This document shows positions 32,588 to 40,263 of a DNA stretch of 64,000 nucleotides, one piece after another (position 1 is the first letter of the stretch; the number at the start of each line of letters is the position of its first letter). The translations under genes were made by a program, and so were the position numbers. This DNA is from Trebonia sp963771985. Its GTDB lineage: Bacteria > Actinomycetota > Actinomycetes > Streptosporangiales > Streptosporangiaceae. The stretch covers positions 620,001 through 684,000 of the forward strand of contig CAVYVO010000003.1 of the NCBI GenBank assembly GCA_963771985.1. The letters run 5' to 3'. The notes below the pieces were generated by a model. It saw nothing but the letters and a program-made list of their open reading frames with translations, was not told where the DNA came from and searched no databases.

Positions 32588-33267
32588 CAGCCCAGCTCGC
32601 CGTCGTCTTCCTGGAACGTGCCAGTGGGCCCGTCCTTGCCGATCGTGGCCATCCGGACGATGTTCCGGGCGCTGATCTCGACCGGTCGGCCGCGGGAGTT
32701 CTTCACCCCGCCGAGCTCGGTCGCGGTGTAGCCGGGCTCGACCGCGTTGAACTTCACCTCCGGCACGGCCCGCGCGTACTGGACCGTGAGCATCGAGACG
32801 GCCGCCTTGCTCGCACCGTAGACGATGGCCGAGACCTGCGAGGCCGGCCGCGATGGCTCGTGGTTGGCCCAGAACGAGCCGAGCGCGCTCGAGACGTTGA
32901 CGACGACAGGGTTCTCCGACCTCCTGAGGAGCGGGAGCGCCGCCTCGGTGACCCGGATCACGCCAACGGCATTCGTGTCGAACACCTGCAGCGCATCCGG
33001 CCCGTTGAGCGCGAGCATCCCGATGCCAGCGTTGTTGACCAGGACGTCAAGCCCGCCGTCGGCCTCGATCGATGCGAAGGCAGCGGCGACTGAGGCGTCA
33101 TCGGTCACGTCGAGCTGAACGAATCGAGCGCCCAGCTCGTCGGCTGCCTCACGGCCACGGGCCTCGTCGCGGGCGCCGACGTACACGGTGTGCCCGGCGG
33201 CGACGAGCTGCCTGGCGGTCTCCTTGCCGAGGCCCTTGTTCGCCCCGGTGATCAGTGTGGTTGTCAT
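32584..33267 (-). CDS. SDR family NAD(P)-dependent oxidoreductase
   Basis: A 227-residue short-chain dehydrogenase, intact. The cofactor motif is TGANKGLGKETA, the NAG motif VLVNNAGIGML, the catalytic serine lies in NVSSALGSF and the YxxxK in VYGASKAAV. The substrate is unknown. ATG 33267 (MTTTLITGAN) is preferred over the in-frame 33291. The gene is divergent from the MmyB-type regulator, a common arrangement in which that regulator controls the SDR gene. Confidence 0.9.
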   Translation of the reverse strand: MTTTLITGANKGLGKETARQLVAAGHTVYVGARDEARGREAADELGARFVQLDVTDDASVAAAFASIEADGGLDVLVNNAGIGMLALNGPDALQVFDTNAVGVIRVTEAALPLLRRSENPVVVNVSSALGSFWANHEPSRPASQVSAIVYGASKAAVSMLTVQYARAVPEVKFNAVEPGYTATELGGVKNSRGRPVEISARNIVRMATIGKDGPTGTFQEDDGELGW

Positions 33268-33368
33268 GCTGCGAGTCTGCGTCGTGCGCACGCCTGCAGG
33301 AAGTGGTCCCGTTGTCGTAGGACTGCCAGGGCCACCACAACGCGCGCCGAGTCGCGCAGACTGGATGT

Positions 33369-34214
33369 GTGGAGTCGTGGGAGTTCGGCCAGGCCGTACG
33401 CCGCTGGCGCGACCGGGCCGCCCCGGAGACGGCGGGCGTGCCGGTCGGTGGCCGCCGGCGCGCTGCCGGGCTGCGTCGCGAGGAGCTCGCCGGGCTGGCC
33501 GGCATCTCGGTGGACTACCTGACCAGGCTGGAGCAGGGACGGGCCACCTCGCCGTCGTCGCAGGTCGTGGAGTCTCTCGCCCGGGCGCTGCGGCTGTCGG
33601 ACACAGAGCGGGAGCTGCTCTTCCGGCTCGCGGGCCAGGCCGCGCCGGGGCGCGATGTCGTCCCGACGCGCATCACGCCGAGCGTGCAGCGTCTGCTCGA
33701 CCGGCTCTCGCACACTCCGGTCGCCGTGCACGACGCCGCGCACAACCTGATCGTGGCCAATCAGCCTTACAACGCGCTGATGGGCGAGACCACGTCGTGG
33801 CGCGGGATCGAGCGCAACGGGGTCTGGCGCAACCTCGTTGGCCCCGGCAGCCGCACCGTCCACACGCCCGAGGAACAGGCCCGCTTCGAATCCCTGCTCG
33901 TCGCCGACCTGCGCATGACCGCGGCCCGCTATCCCGCCGACCGCGAACTCAAGCGGCTGATCGCCGAGCTGACCTCCCACAGCCCACGCTTCGCCGAGCT
34001 GTGGGAGTCGGGCGAGGTCGGCTCGCCCCAGGATCAGTCCCGGCACAAGATCATCGACCACCCCGACGTCGGACCCATCGCACTGGACTGCGACGCCCTC
34101 ATCGTCGCCGGCGACGACCTGCGGATCACGGTCTACACCGCCGAACCCGGCACCGAGGACGCCGAACGGCTCGCACTCGCCGTCATCCTCGGCACGCAGG
34201 CGCTCATCGACTAG
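33369..34214 (+). CDS. XRE-family transcriptional regulator with MmyB-like ligand domain
   Basis: A 281-residue regulator. The HTH (about residues 30-85) reads AGLRREELAGLAGISVDYLTRLEQGR, and the C-terminal part (about 105-265) is the MmyB-like PAS-type domain (AHNLIVANQPYNALMG, then HPDVGPIALDCDALIVAGDDLRI) that binds fatty-acid-like ligands in relatives. It is divergently transcribed from the SDR genes and probably represses them. The GTG start is 14 bases downstream of GTCGCGCAG with no strong ribosome-binding site. Confidence 0.88.
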   Translation: MESWEFGQAVRRWRDRAAPETAGVPVGGRRRAAGLRREELAGLAGISVDYLTRLEQGRATSPSSQVVESLARALRLSDTERELLFRLAGQAAPGRDVVPTRITPSVQRLLDRLSHTPVAVHDAAHNLIVANQPYNALMGETTSWRGIERNGVWRNLVGPGSRTVHTPEEQARFESLLVADLRMTAARYPADRELKRLIAELTSHSPRFAELWESGEVGSPQDQSRHKIIDHPDVGPIALDCDALIVAGDDLRITVYTAEPGTEDAERLALAVILGTQALID

Positions 34215-34238
34215 GGCATACAGCCATAGGATCATGGG

Positions 34239-35010
34239 ATGGATTCTGCAACTGGTCCCGGTCCCTACGTGCGCGCGCTGCGCGCGTCCCACGACCGGCT
34301 CGCTGGCATCGTCGCCGGGCTCGACTCCGACGGGCTGCGCAAACAGTCTTACGACACCGAGTGGTCCATCGCCCACGTGCTGTCCCACCTCGGCAGCGGA
34401 GCGGAAATCGCACTCCTGAACCTCGACGCGGGCCTGACCGGCGGCGCGCCGCCGGAGCAGACGGACTACCAGGCGATCTGGGCCGTCTGGAATGACCGGT
34501 CGCCCGAAGAGCAGGCCGCCGAGAGCGTCGCCGCCAACGAGGCGCTGGTCTCGCGCGTTCGAGTCGCTGAGCGATGAGCAGCTTGCCGCGTTCCGGGTCA
34601 AGATGTTCGGCATGGACCTGGACGCGGCCACGGTGCTGCGGTTGCGTCTTTCCGAGCACGCGGTGCACACCTGGGACGTCGCCGTCGCCCTCGACCCGGC
34701 CGCGCGGATCTCGGCGGACGCCGTTGAGCTGCTGATCGACGGCGTGCCCCCGATGATCGGGTGGATGAGCAAGAAGGCGGCCGAGCCCGCGGTGATCGCC
34801 GTCACCACCACCGGCCCCGCGCGCGAGTTCGCGCTCGACACCGGCGGCGTCTCGCTGACGCCGGGGCTGCCCGGGTCACCGTCTGGTTCTTTGGAGCTTA
34901 CGGCCGAGGAACTGCTGCGGCTGATTTACGGCCGTCTCGAGGAGCCGGCCCCGGTGAACGCTTCCAACGTCAGCCTGCCGGACCTGCGGGCGGTGTTTCC
35001 CGGGTTCTGA
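34239..35010 (+). pseudogene. Mycothiol-dependent maleylpyruvate isomerase family gene, frameshifted
   Basis: The first frame (34239-34577) encodes the N-terminal helical domain (RALRASHDRLAGIVAGLDSDG, then TEWSIAHVLSHLGSGAEI). Homology continues in another frame from about 34555 to the stop at 35010 (FESLSDEQLAAFRVKMFG, then RLRLSEHAVHTWDVAVALDP). The shift is in TCGCGCGTTCG (34551-34561); adding one CG pair restores VSRAFESLSDEQ. It is most simply a two-base contraction in a CG run, or a sequencing error. The second part overlaps the convergent HAD gene by 41 bases. Confidence 0.75.
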
Positions 35011-35626
35011 GCGACATGAGGAAGGCGCGAAGTTCGTCGGGATCGGTGAACACATGACCGGTGATCCCGACGGCCTCGGCGCCTCGCACATTCGACTCAC
35101 GGTTGTCGATGAACACGGCGTCCGCGGCGCTGACCTCTAGGTCGGCGAGCACGTACCGGAAGATCTCGGCATGCGGCTTGAGCATCTTGAGCTCTCCGCT
35201 GACGTAGCAGGCCGCGAAGAAGTCGCCGAGCGGGCCGTGCCGGAAGTAGCTGCCGAAGTCCGGGCCCGCGTTGGACAGCAGCGCCAGCCTGGTCCCGCCC
35301 GCCCTGAGGTCGGCGAGCACCTCGATGGTGGCGGGGTTGATGCTCAGCCAGCTGCGGAAGTCCGCCGCCCATAGCTCGTGCACGCGGGCGTCGTCCCACT
35401 CTGCCCCCACCTCGTCGGCGATCGCCCGCCAGTAGGCGGCGACGCCGTCGCTGCCCTGATCGAGCCCGTCCCGGTGCGCGAAGTAGGCCCGCCAGAACGG
35501 TTCGGGGTCGACTCCGGCGAGCCTTCTGATCACCTCCCGGTCGGCGGGCGACTGCGTGAGCGAGATGACCTCCCCGTAGTCGAAGATGACGGTCTGGCCG
35601 GGAAGCGAGATGGGCGCACGGGTCAC
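34970..35626 (-). CDS. HAD family hydrolase
   Basis: A 218-residue HAD-type phosphatase. Motif I is VIFDYGEVI: the nucleophile Asp is present but the usual second Asp is Gly, as in a known subgroup of sugar-phosphate phosphatases with FDFGGV. Motif II is LALLSNAG and the later ones are KPHAEIFRYVL and AVFIDNRESNVRGAEAVG. It likely acts on a small phosphorylated metabolite, identity unknown. It is monocistronic, convergent with the broken isomerase gene. Confidence 0.85.
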   Translation of the reverse strand: MTRAPISLPGQTVIFDYGEVISLTQSPADREVIRRLAGVDPEPFWRAYFAHRDGLDQGSDGVAAYWRAIADEVGAEWDDARVHELWAADFRSWLSINPATIEVLADLRAGGTRLALLSNAGPDFGSYFRHGPLGDFFAACYVSGELKMLKPHAEIFRYVLADLEVSAADAVFIDNRESNVRGAEAVGITGHVFTDPDELRAFLMSLRTRETPPAGPAG

Positions 35627-35716
35627 GCGGCCAAGCTACCAGGCAGCCCGGCACCTTAAGTTTGAAAGATCTTGAAAAGAAGCGGCCGAAGCGATCACAT
35701 TGTCAGATCTGTACGC

Positions 35717-35722
35717 TATAAT
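35717..35722 (+). promoter_or_regulatory. Consensus -10 box before the DUF222-HNH gene
   Basis: A perfect TATAAT sits 50 bases before the ATG, in an AT-rich stretch from about 35655 that contrasts with the surroundings. No good -35 lies at the right distance. TTCGTA (35724) and TACGAA (35754) flank the next 30 bases as a loose inverted repeat. Confidence 0.45.
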
Positions 35723-35772
35723 GTTCGTATCTAGTCGATCATCTCCCTGAACGTACGAATGGGTGGTCGTTG

Positions 35773-37662
35773 ATGTCCGATGTCTCGTTCCCCGGTCCCG
35801 GGCAGGACGGCGAGGAGCCGCCGCTGCCGGGTGTCCCGGCGCGGGGCGAGGCGGGGGATGACTGGGATGCCGACGCGTCGATGGCGCGGTGGCTGGCCGA
35901 TATCGAGGCGGGCCGGGAACGGGAGCCGGGGCCGTGGGAGTCGCCGGGCTGCACCGTCAGCCTGGGCGAGGCCGCCGATGTGGACCTGGCTGCCCTGGAT
36001 GGCGCTGTCTTCGCGCAGGGGCGGCCCGGGGACGGGATGCGGCCGGGCCCGGTGCTCGCCGCCCTGACCGAGCAGGCGGCCGGGGACGTGTCTGTCTTGT
36101 CGGATGATGAGCTGCTGGGGGCCGCGGCGGCGGCGCGGCGGCTGGCGGCCCGCGCCGAGTACCTCGAGCTCACCGCCGTCGCGGAGTTCGGCCGCCGCCG
36201 CGCCGCCAGCTATGAAGCTGCCAAGGCCGCCGGGGCGCGGCCAGGACGCCGGGAGGGGGAGTTTCCCGGCGAGGAGCTGGCCTACTCACAGACCTCCTCC
36301 GACGACGCCGCGTATGAAAAGCTGGCGTTCGCCGCCGACCTGGCCGCCCGGCTGCCGGACACGTTCGCGGGGCTTGGCGATGGGCGGCTGGACCGGTACC
36401 GGGCGCTGATCATCCACCGGGCCACCGTCTGCCTGTCCGATGCCGACGCCGCGGTCGCCGATCAGATCCTGGCCGCGGCCGGGCCGGCGCTGACGTACGG
36501 GAAGCTGCGGGCGAAGGCCGCTGCGGTGGAGATGAAGCTAGATCCGGAGGGCGCCAGGCGGCGCAGGGAAGAGGCAAAGGCCCGGCGCCGGCGGATCGAG
36601 GCGCGCCGCGAGGACTCCGGGAACATGGCCTACGGGGGCCGGGAGCTGGGCGTGGAGGAGGCGCTGGCCGCCAAGGCCGCGGTCGACGCGGACGCGGTCG
36701 CGCTGCGCAACGCCGGGATCGAGGGCAGCCTGCAAGACCTGCGGGTGATGGCGTTCCTGGACCGGCTGCAGGGCAGGAACCCGCTGGAGCGGATCAGCCG
36801 CCGCGCCGGCGCCGGCCCGCGTCATGACAGCGCTCCAGATGAGGACACCGGCCCGGGCAATGGCACCGGCCATGGCAGTGTCCGGCCCGGCGGGAATGAC
36901 CAGGACAAGGATGAGGATGAAGGGCGTGCGGGCGGCGGGTTCGGTGACGGGCCCAAGGGCCCGGGCACCCCGGCCGGCGGGCTGGCCCCGCTGCCCGCCT
37001 TGATCACCCTGAACGTCTCTGACGGGACCCTGTTCGGCTGGTCGAACACTCCCGGCGAGGCCGGCGGCTGGGGCCTGCTGGATCCCGAGGACACCCGCCG
37101 CCTGGTGCAGGCCGCCTCCCAGCATCCCCGGTCCCGGTGGTGTGTCACCGTCACCGGGCCCGGCGGCACCGCCGTCGCGCACGGCTGCGCCCGCGGCCGG
37201 CACCCGTGGACTCCCGGCGCCGGCCGGGACCGCGACGGCCCGCCCGGCCCCCGGTCAGGTGACCCGCCCGGCCCCGACGCTGACCAGGCCGCCCAGCTGA
37301 CCGGGCTGCTGCGGCGCCTCAACGTTACCTTGCACCCGATCGCTCAAGGTGATTGCGACCACCGGCACCGGGAAGACCGCTACGTTCCCAGCCGCAGGCT
37401 GAAACACCTGGTGCGTGCCCGCACCGCGACCTGCACCGCGCCCGGCTGCGGCGCCCGGGCGGTCAACTGCGACCTGGACCACAGCATCCCCTACCCGGCC
37501 GGGATCACCTGCGAATGCGACCTGGCCCCCAAATGCCGGCACCACCACCGCGTAAAACAAGCCCCCGGATGGAAACTCGAACAGCCCGAACCAGGTCTCA
37601 TGCGATGGACAACACCCTCAGGACGCGCCTACACCACCCGGCCCACCGTCTACGACATCTAA
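35773..37662 (+). CDS. DUF222 domain protein with C-terminal HNH endonuclease motif (13E12-type)
   Basis: A 629-residue protein. The DUF222 region (about residues 110-320) is helical (AAARRLAARAEYLELTAVAEF, then LAFAADLAARLPDTFAGLGDG). A glycine/aspartate-rich linker covers about 345-400. The C-terminal HNH centre reads CTAPGCGARAVNCDLDHSIP with a further C-x-H-H-H in PKCRHHHRVKQ. The family is the multicopy REP13E12-like group of actinobacteria; a nuclease role is likely but undemonstrated. It has its own promoter. Confidence 0.88.
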   Translation: MSDVSFPGPGQDGEEPPLPGVPARGEAGDDWDADASMARWLADIEAGREREPGPWESPGCTVSLGEAADVDLAALDGAVFAQGRPGDGMRPGPVLAALTEQAAGDVSVLSDDELLGAAAAARRLAARAEYLELTAVAEFGRRRAASYEAAKAAGARPGRREGEFPGEELAYSQTSSDDAAYEKLAFAADLAARLPDTFAGLGDGRLDRYRALIIHRATVCLSDADAAVADQILAAAGPALTYGKLRAKAAAVEMKLDPEGARRRREEAKARRRRIEARREDSGNMAYGGRELGVEEALAAKAAVDADAVALRNAGIEGSLQDLRVMAFLDRLQGRNPLERISRRAGAGPRHDSAPDEDTGPGNGTGHGSVRPGGNDQDKDEDEGRAGGGFGDGPKGPGTPAGGLAPLPALITLNVSDGTLFGWSNTPGEAGGWGLLDPEDTRRLVQAASQHPRSRWCVTVTGPGGTAVAHGCARGRHPWTPGAGRDRDGPPGPRSGDPPGPDADQAAQLTGLLRRLNVTLHPIAQGDCDHRHREDRYVPSRRLKHLVRARTATCTAPGCGARAVNCDLDHSIPYPAGITCECDLAPKCRHHHRVKQAPGWKLEQPEPGLMRWTTPSGRAYTTRPTVYDI

Positions 37663-37778
37663 GAACACCCGCGCCCGCGGGACCGGGATCCCACCCATCA
37701 CGCGTCGCAACCCATGAGGGCGCCGGGGCGTCGTAAGAGGCGTTGGCGCGTTGTCCGTACCGTGTGATGGGAGATCTC

Positions 37779-38129
37779 GTGAAGAATGTGCTGCTGGCCG
37801 TGCCGCTGGTAGCGGCGGGCGTCCTTGCCGCCGGCTGTGCCGCGTCGCCCACGTCGTCAGCCGCCTCTCCTGCCTCCCCGACCTCCGCGGGCACCGCCTC
37901 GCCGGCTGCCTCGTACATCGTGGATGCGGGGGTCATTCCCCGGTCGGAGTGCGAGCCGGTCGCGGTCCGCGGGCTGCGGGTATACCCGCCGGGGGAGCGG
38001 GCCGCCCTGTTCATTCCGCTGTCCGGCGCCGGCGGGTACGGCGAATGCTCTCTCGTCACCAAGCAGCCGACGCTGATCGTCGGCTACGTGCAGGCGGGCG
38101 TCCAGCCGGGCGGCGGAGGCCAGGGCTAG
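37779..38129 (+). CDS. Short lipoprotein, DUF4232-like C-terminal half
   Basis: A 116-residue protein with a signal peptide and lipobox AAGC, then a serine/proline/threonine-rich linker. The mature part (SECEPVAVRGLRVYPPGERA, then GECSLVTKQPTLIVGY) looks like the last half of the DUF4232 domain; the usual first half, with its own cysteine pair, is missing. It may be a truncated paralogue or a real short form. GTG 37779 was chosen because GGGAGA lies 5 bases upstream. Confidence 0.6.
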   Translation: MKNVLLAVPLVAAGVLAAGCAASPTSSAASPASPTSAGTASPAASYIVDAGVIPRSECEPVAVRGLRVYPPGERAALFIPLSGAGGYGECSLVTKQPTLIVGYVQAGVQPGGGGQG

Positions 38130-38140
38130 CGGCGGCCGCG

Positions 38141-38584
38141 TCAGGGAGCGAATACGGCGATCGCGGCGCCGAGGAGCACGAAGGCGGCGCCGACGAGGAC
38201 GAACATCAGATTCGAGAGGCGTCCCTCGCGGCCGTAGACGAGGATGTCCAGCGGATCGGCGGGGTCGTACCAGATGAGCACCTGCTGACCAGGGCGGAGC
38301 GCGCCGGATTTGCGTGTGGCGGGAGCGTGCCGTTCCAGTACGAGCCCGTCCGGCAGCGTGTACTGCAGGGCCATGCGCCGGTCACCGGCCGCGGCACGCT
38401 CCGGGCCGACGGCGGATTCGGGCACGGCGGCGAACTCCGGCATGGCGAGAGACTCCGGAACCGCCATCGCCCAGGCCTTGACCCCGCTCCGGCGCAGCCG
38501 CCGGACGCGGCCGATCCCAGTCAGCCCGGCGAGCACCGCCAGGACGCCAGGGAGGGCGATCCAGATCCCGATTATCGTTGGCAT
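38141..38584 (-). CDS. DUF3592-like membrane protein
   Basis: A 147-residue protein with N- and C-terminal membrane helices (about residues 2-24 and 122-146). Between them is an extracytoplasmic or cytosolic domain with LRPGQQVLIWYDPADPLDILVYG, the typical DUF3592 segment. The function is unknown. It overlaps the gene upstream by 13 bases and is probably co-transcribed with it. ATG 38584 was chosen because the preceding residues are not protein-like. Confidence 0.7.
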   Translation of the reverse strand: MPTIIGIWIALPGVLAVLAGLTGIGRVRRLRRSGVKAWAMAVPESLAMPEFAAVPESAVGPERAAAGDRRMALQYTLPDGLVLERHAPATRKSGALRPGQQVLIWYDPADPLDILVYGREGRLSNLMFVLVGAAFVLLGAAIAVFAP

Positions 38585-39006
38585 TCCTGGCTGTCCTCCG
38601 CGATCAGGACCGCGCGCACGCGTTCGAGGCTCTGGCGGCGGCGAAGCCGCAGCCAGGCGCCGTCCTCCCTGACCGGTGAGATCGACGCTTCCCCGGCGCA
38701 CCACCGCGACAGCAAGGCCAGCGACCGCCCGTCATCCGTGGCGAGGGCTACTACCAGTGTGGCCTCCCGGTCGGGATGTGACGGCCAGCCGACATGCAGC
38801 AGGACAACGGATTGCTCCTCCGGATTAGGCACCACCGCGTGCACGTGCATCTCCGGCCATTCCAGCGCCGAGGAGGGCACCGGCGAGGCGGTCTTCTCCG
38901 CCAGCTCATACGCGTCAAGGTTGCCGATATGCACCAGGCGGGCGGTCCAGGCCAGCCCGGTCACGATGAACAAGATCACGCCCGCGAGCGCGACCGACAG
39001 AACCAT
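38572..39006 (-). CDS. Membrane-anchored hypothetical protein
   Basis: A 144-residue protein with one N-terminal membrane helix (VALAGVILFIVTGLAWTARLV) and a soluble domain of about 115 residues containing a single cysteine (RWCAGEA). No family is recognised. It is the first gene of a two-gene minus-strand unit with the DUF3592 gene and is divergent from the KdpD-like gene, whose upstream start candidates touch its own start. Confidence 0.6.
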   Translation of the reverse strand: MVLSVALAGVILFIVTGLAWTARLVHIGNLDAYELAEKTASPVPSSALEWPEMHVHAVVPNPEEQSVVLLHVGWPSHPDREATLVVALATDDGRSLALLSRWCAGEASISPVREDGAWLRLRRRQSLERVRAVLIAEDSQECQR

Positions 39007-39084
39007 ATGACGACGGTAACTCGCCTGGGCGCTGGCGTCATTACCTCCCTACCTGCGCTGACAACTCTGACGGATACTTCCATC

Positions 39085-40239
39085 ATGAGCACGGACATGA
39101 GCGACGACGTGGTGGAGGCGGCCGGGCATTTCCGCATCTACCTGGGCGCGGCCGCCGGCGTCGGGAAGACCTACGCCATGCTGAACGAAGGGCGGCGGCG
39201 CCGGGACCGGGGCACCGACATCGTCATCGGGTTCGTTGAGTGCCACGGACGGCAGCGGACCCAGGATTGCATCTGCGACCTTGAGCTCATCCCCCGGAAG
39301 GGAGTCGACTACCGCGGCAGCCATCTGGAGGAGATGGACACCGACGCGGTGCTGCGGCGCCGGCCCAAGGTCGCGCTCATCGACGAGCTGGCCCATACGA
39401 ACGTGCCGGAATCCGGCCGGAACAGCAAACGGTGGCAGGACGTCATGGAGATCCTCGGTGCCGGAATCGACGTCATCACCACCGTGAACATCCAGCACCT
39501 GGAGAGCATCGCAGACGAGGTCGAGCAGATGACCGGCGTACGCGTCCGCGAGCGGGTGCCGGACTGGGTGGTGCGCAGAGCCAACCAGGTCGAGCTGGTC
39601 GACTCCTCGCCCGAGCAGCTGCGCCGGCGCATGCTGCACGGCAACATCTACCCCCAGGAGAAGGTCGAACAGGCGCTTACGCACTTCTTCCGCACCGACA
39701 ACCTGATCGCCCTGCGGGAGCTCGCACTGCGGTTCCTCGCCGACGAGGCGGACGAGAAACTCATGGATCACCTCCGCGAGCGCGAGTCCACGGTCGTGTG
39801 GGAGACCAGCGAGCGGGTCATGGTCGCCGTCAACGCGGAGCCCGGGGCGGACATGCTGCTGCACCGGGCAGCCCGGATGGCTGCCAGGCTCAAGAGCGGG
39901 CTGGAGGTGGTGTATGTCGTCGTCGATGACGGCAGTCGCCCCGCGGACCCGGCCCGGGCCAAGGCCCTGCGGACACTCGCGGAGGACGTCGGCGCCCGCT
40001 GGCACGAGATAGCGGACGACGACCCGGTGCACGCCATAACCGGGTTCGCGCGGCGGCACCAGATCACCCAGATCGTGATCGGGTCGAGCCGGCGCCGCCG
40101 CTGGCGGCAGCTGGCGGGAGGCGGGTCGAACGTTCAGCGGGTCATCAAGGAAGCGGGCGCGTACGGCATCGACGTGCACGTCATCGCCCGGCGTGAACCC
40201 CCTGGGATCCGGCAGAATGCGGAGCACTCTGGCTCGTGA
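39085..40239 (+). CDS. KdpD-like sensor protein lacking the histidine kinase domain
   Basis: A 384-residue protein corresponding to the N-terminal half of KdpD. The KdpD sensor domain has Walker-A-like GAAAGVGKTYAM (about residues 21-32) and VALIDELAHTNVPES. A universal-stress-protein-like domain follows (about 250-375), with the nucleotide-binding IVIGSSRRRRWRQLAGGGS. The membrane helices and kinase core of KdpD are absent, and no kdpE or kdpABC is nearby. Such short forms occur in bacteria without a full Kdp system and may bind cyclic-di-AMP, which full KdpD does. ATG 39085 is one of three in-frame starts (also 39007 and 39097). Confidence 0.8.
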   Translation: MSTDMSDDVVEAAGHFRIYLGAAAGVGKTYAMLNEGRRRRDRGTDIVIGFVECHGRQRTQDCICDLELIPRKGVDYRGSHLEEMDTDAVLRRRPKVALIDELAHTNVPESGRNSKRWQDVMEILGAGIDVITTVNIQHLESIADEVEQMTGVRVRERVPDWVVRRANQVELVDSSPEQLRRRMLHGNIYPQEKVEQALTHFFRTDNLIALRELALRFLADEADEKLMDHLRERESTVVWETSERVMVAVNAEPGADMLLHRAARMAARLKSGLEVVYVVVDDGSRPADPARAKALRTLAEDVGARWHEIADDDPVHAITGFARRHQITQIVIGSSRRRRWRQLAGGGSNVQRVIKEAGAYGIDVHVIARREPPGIRQNAEHSGS

Positions 40240-40263
40240 GCGCACACTGGGGAGGAGACGCCG

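Noticed and set aside
34556..34570. A tRNA T-loop-like GTTCGAGTC
   Set aside because: No acceptor or anticodon stem can be built around it; it is the broken isomerase coding sequence.
35724..35759. A LexA/SOS box before the DUF222-HNH gene
   Set aside because: TTCGTA and TACGAA form a loose inverted repeat, but the spacing is about 24 bases and the GAAC-N4-GTTC form is absent.
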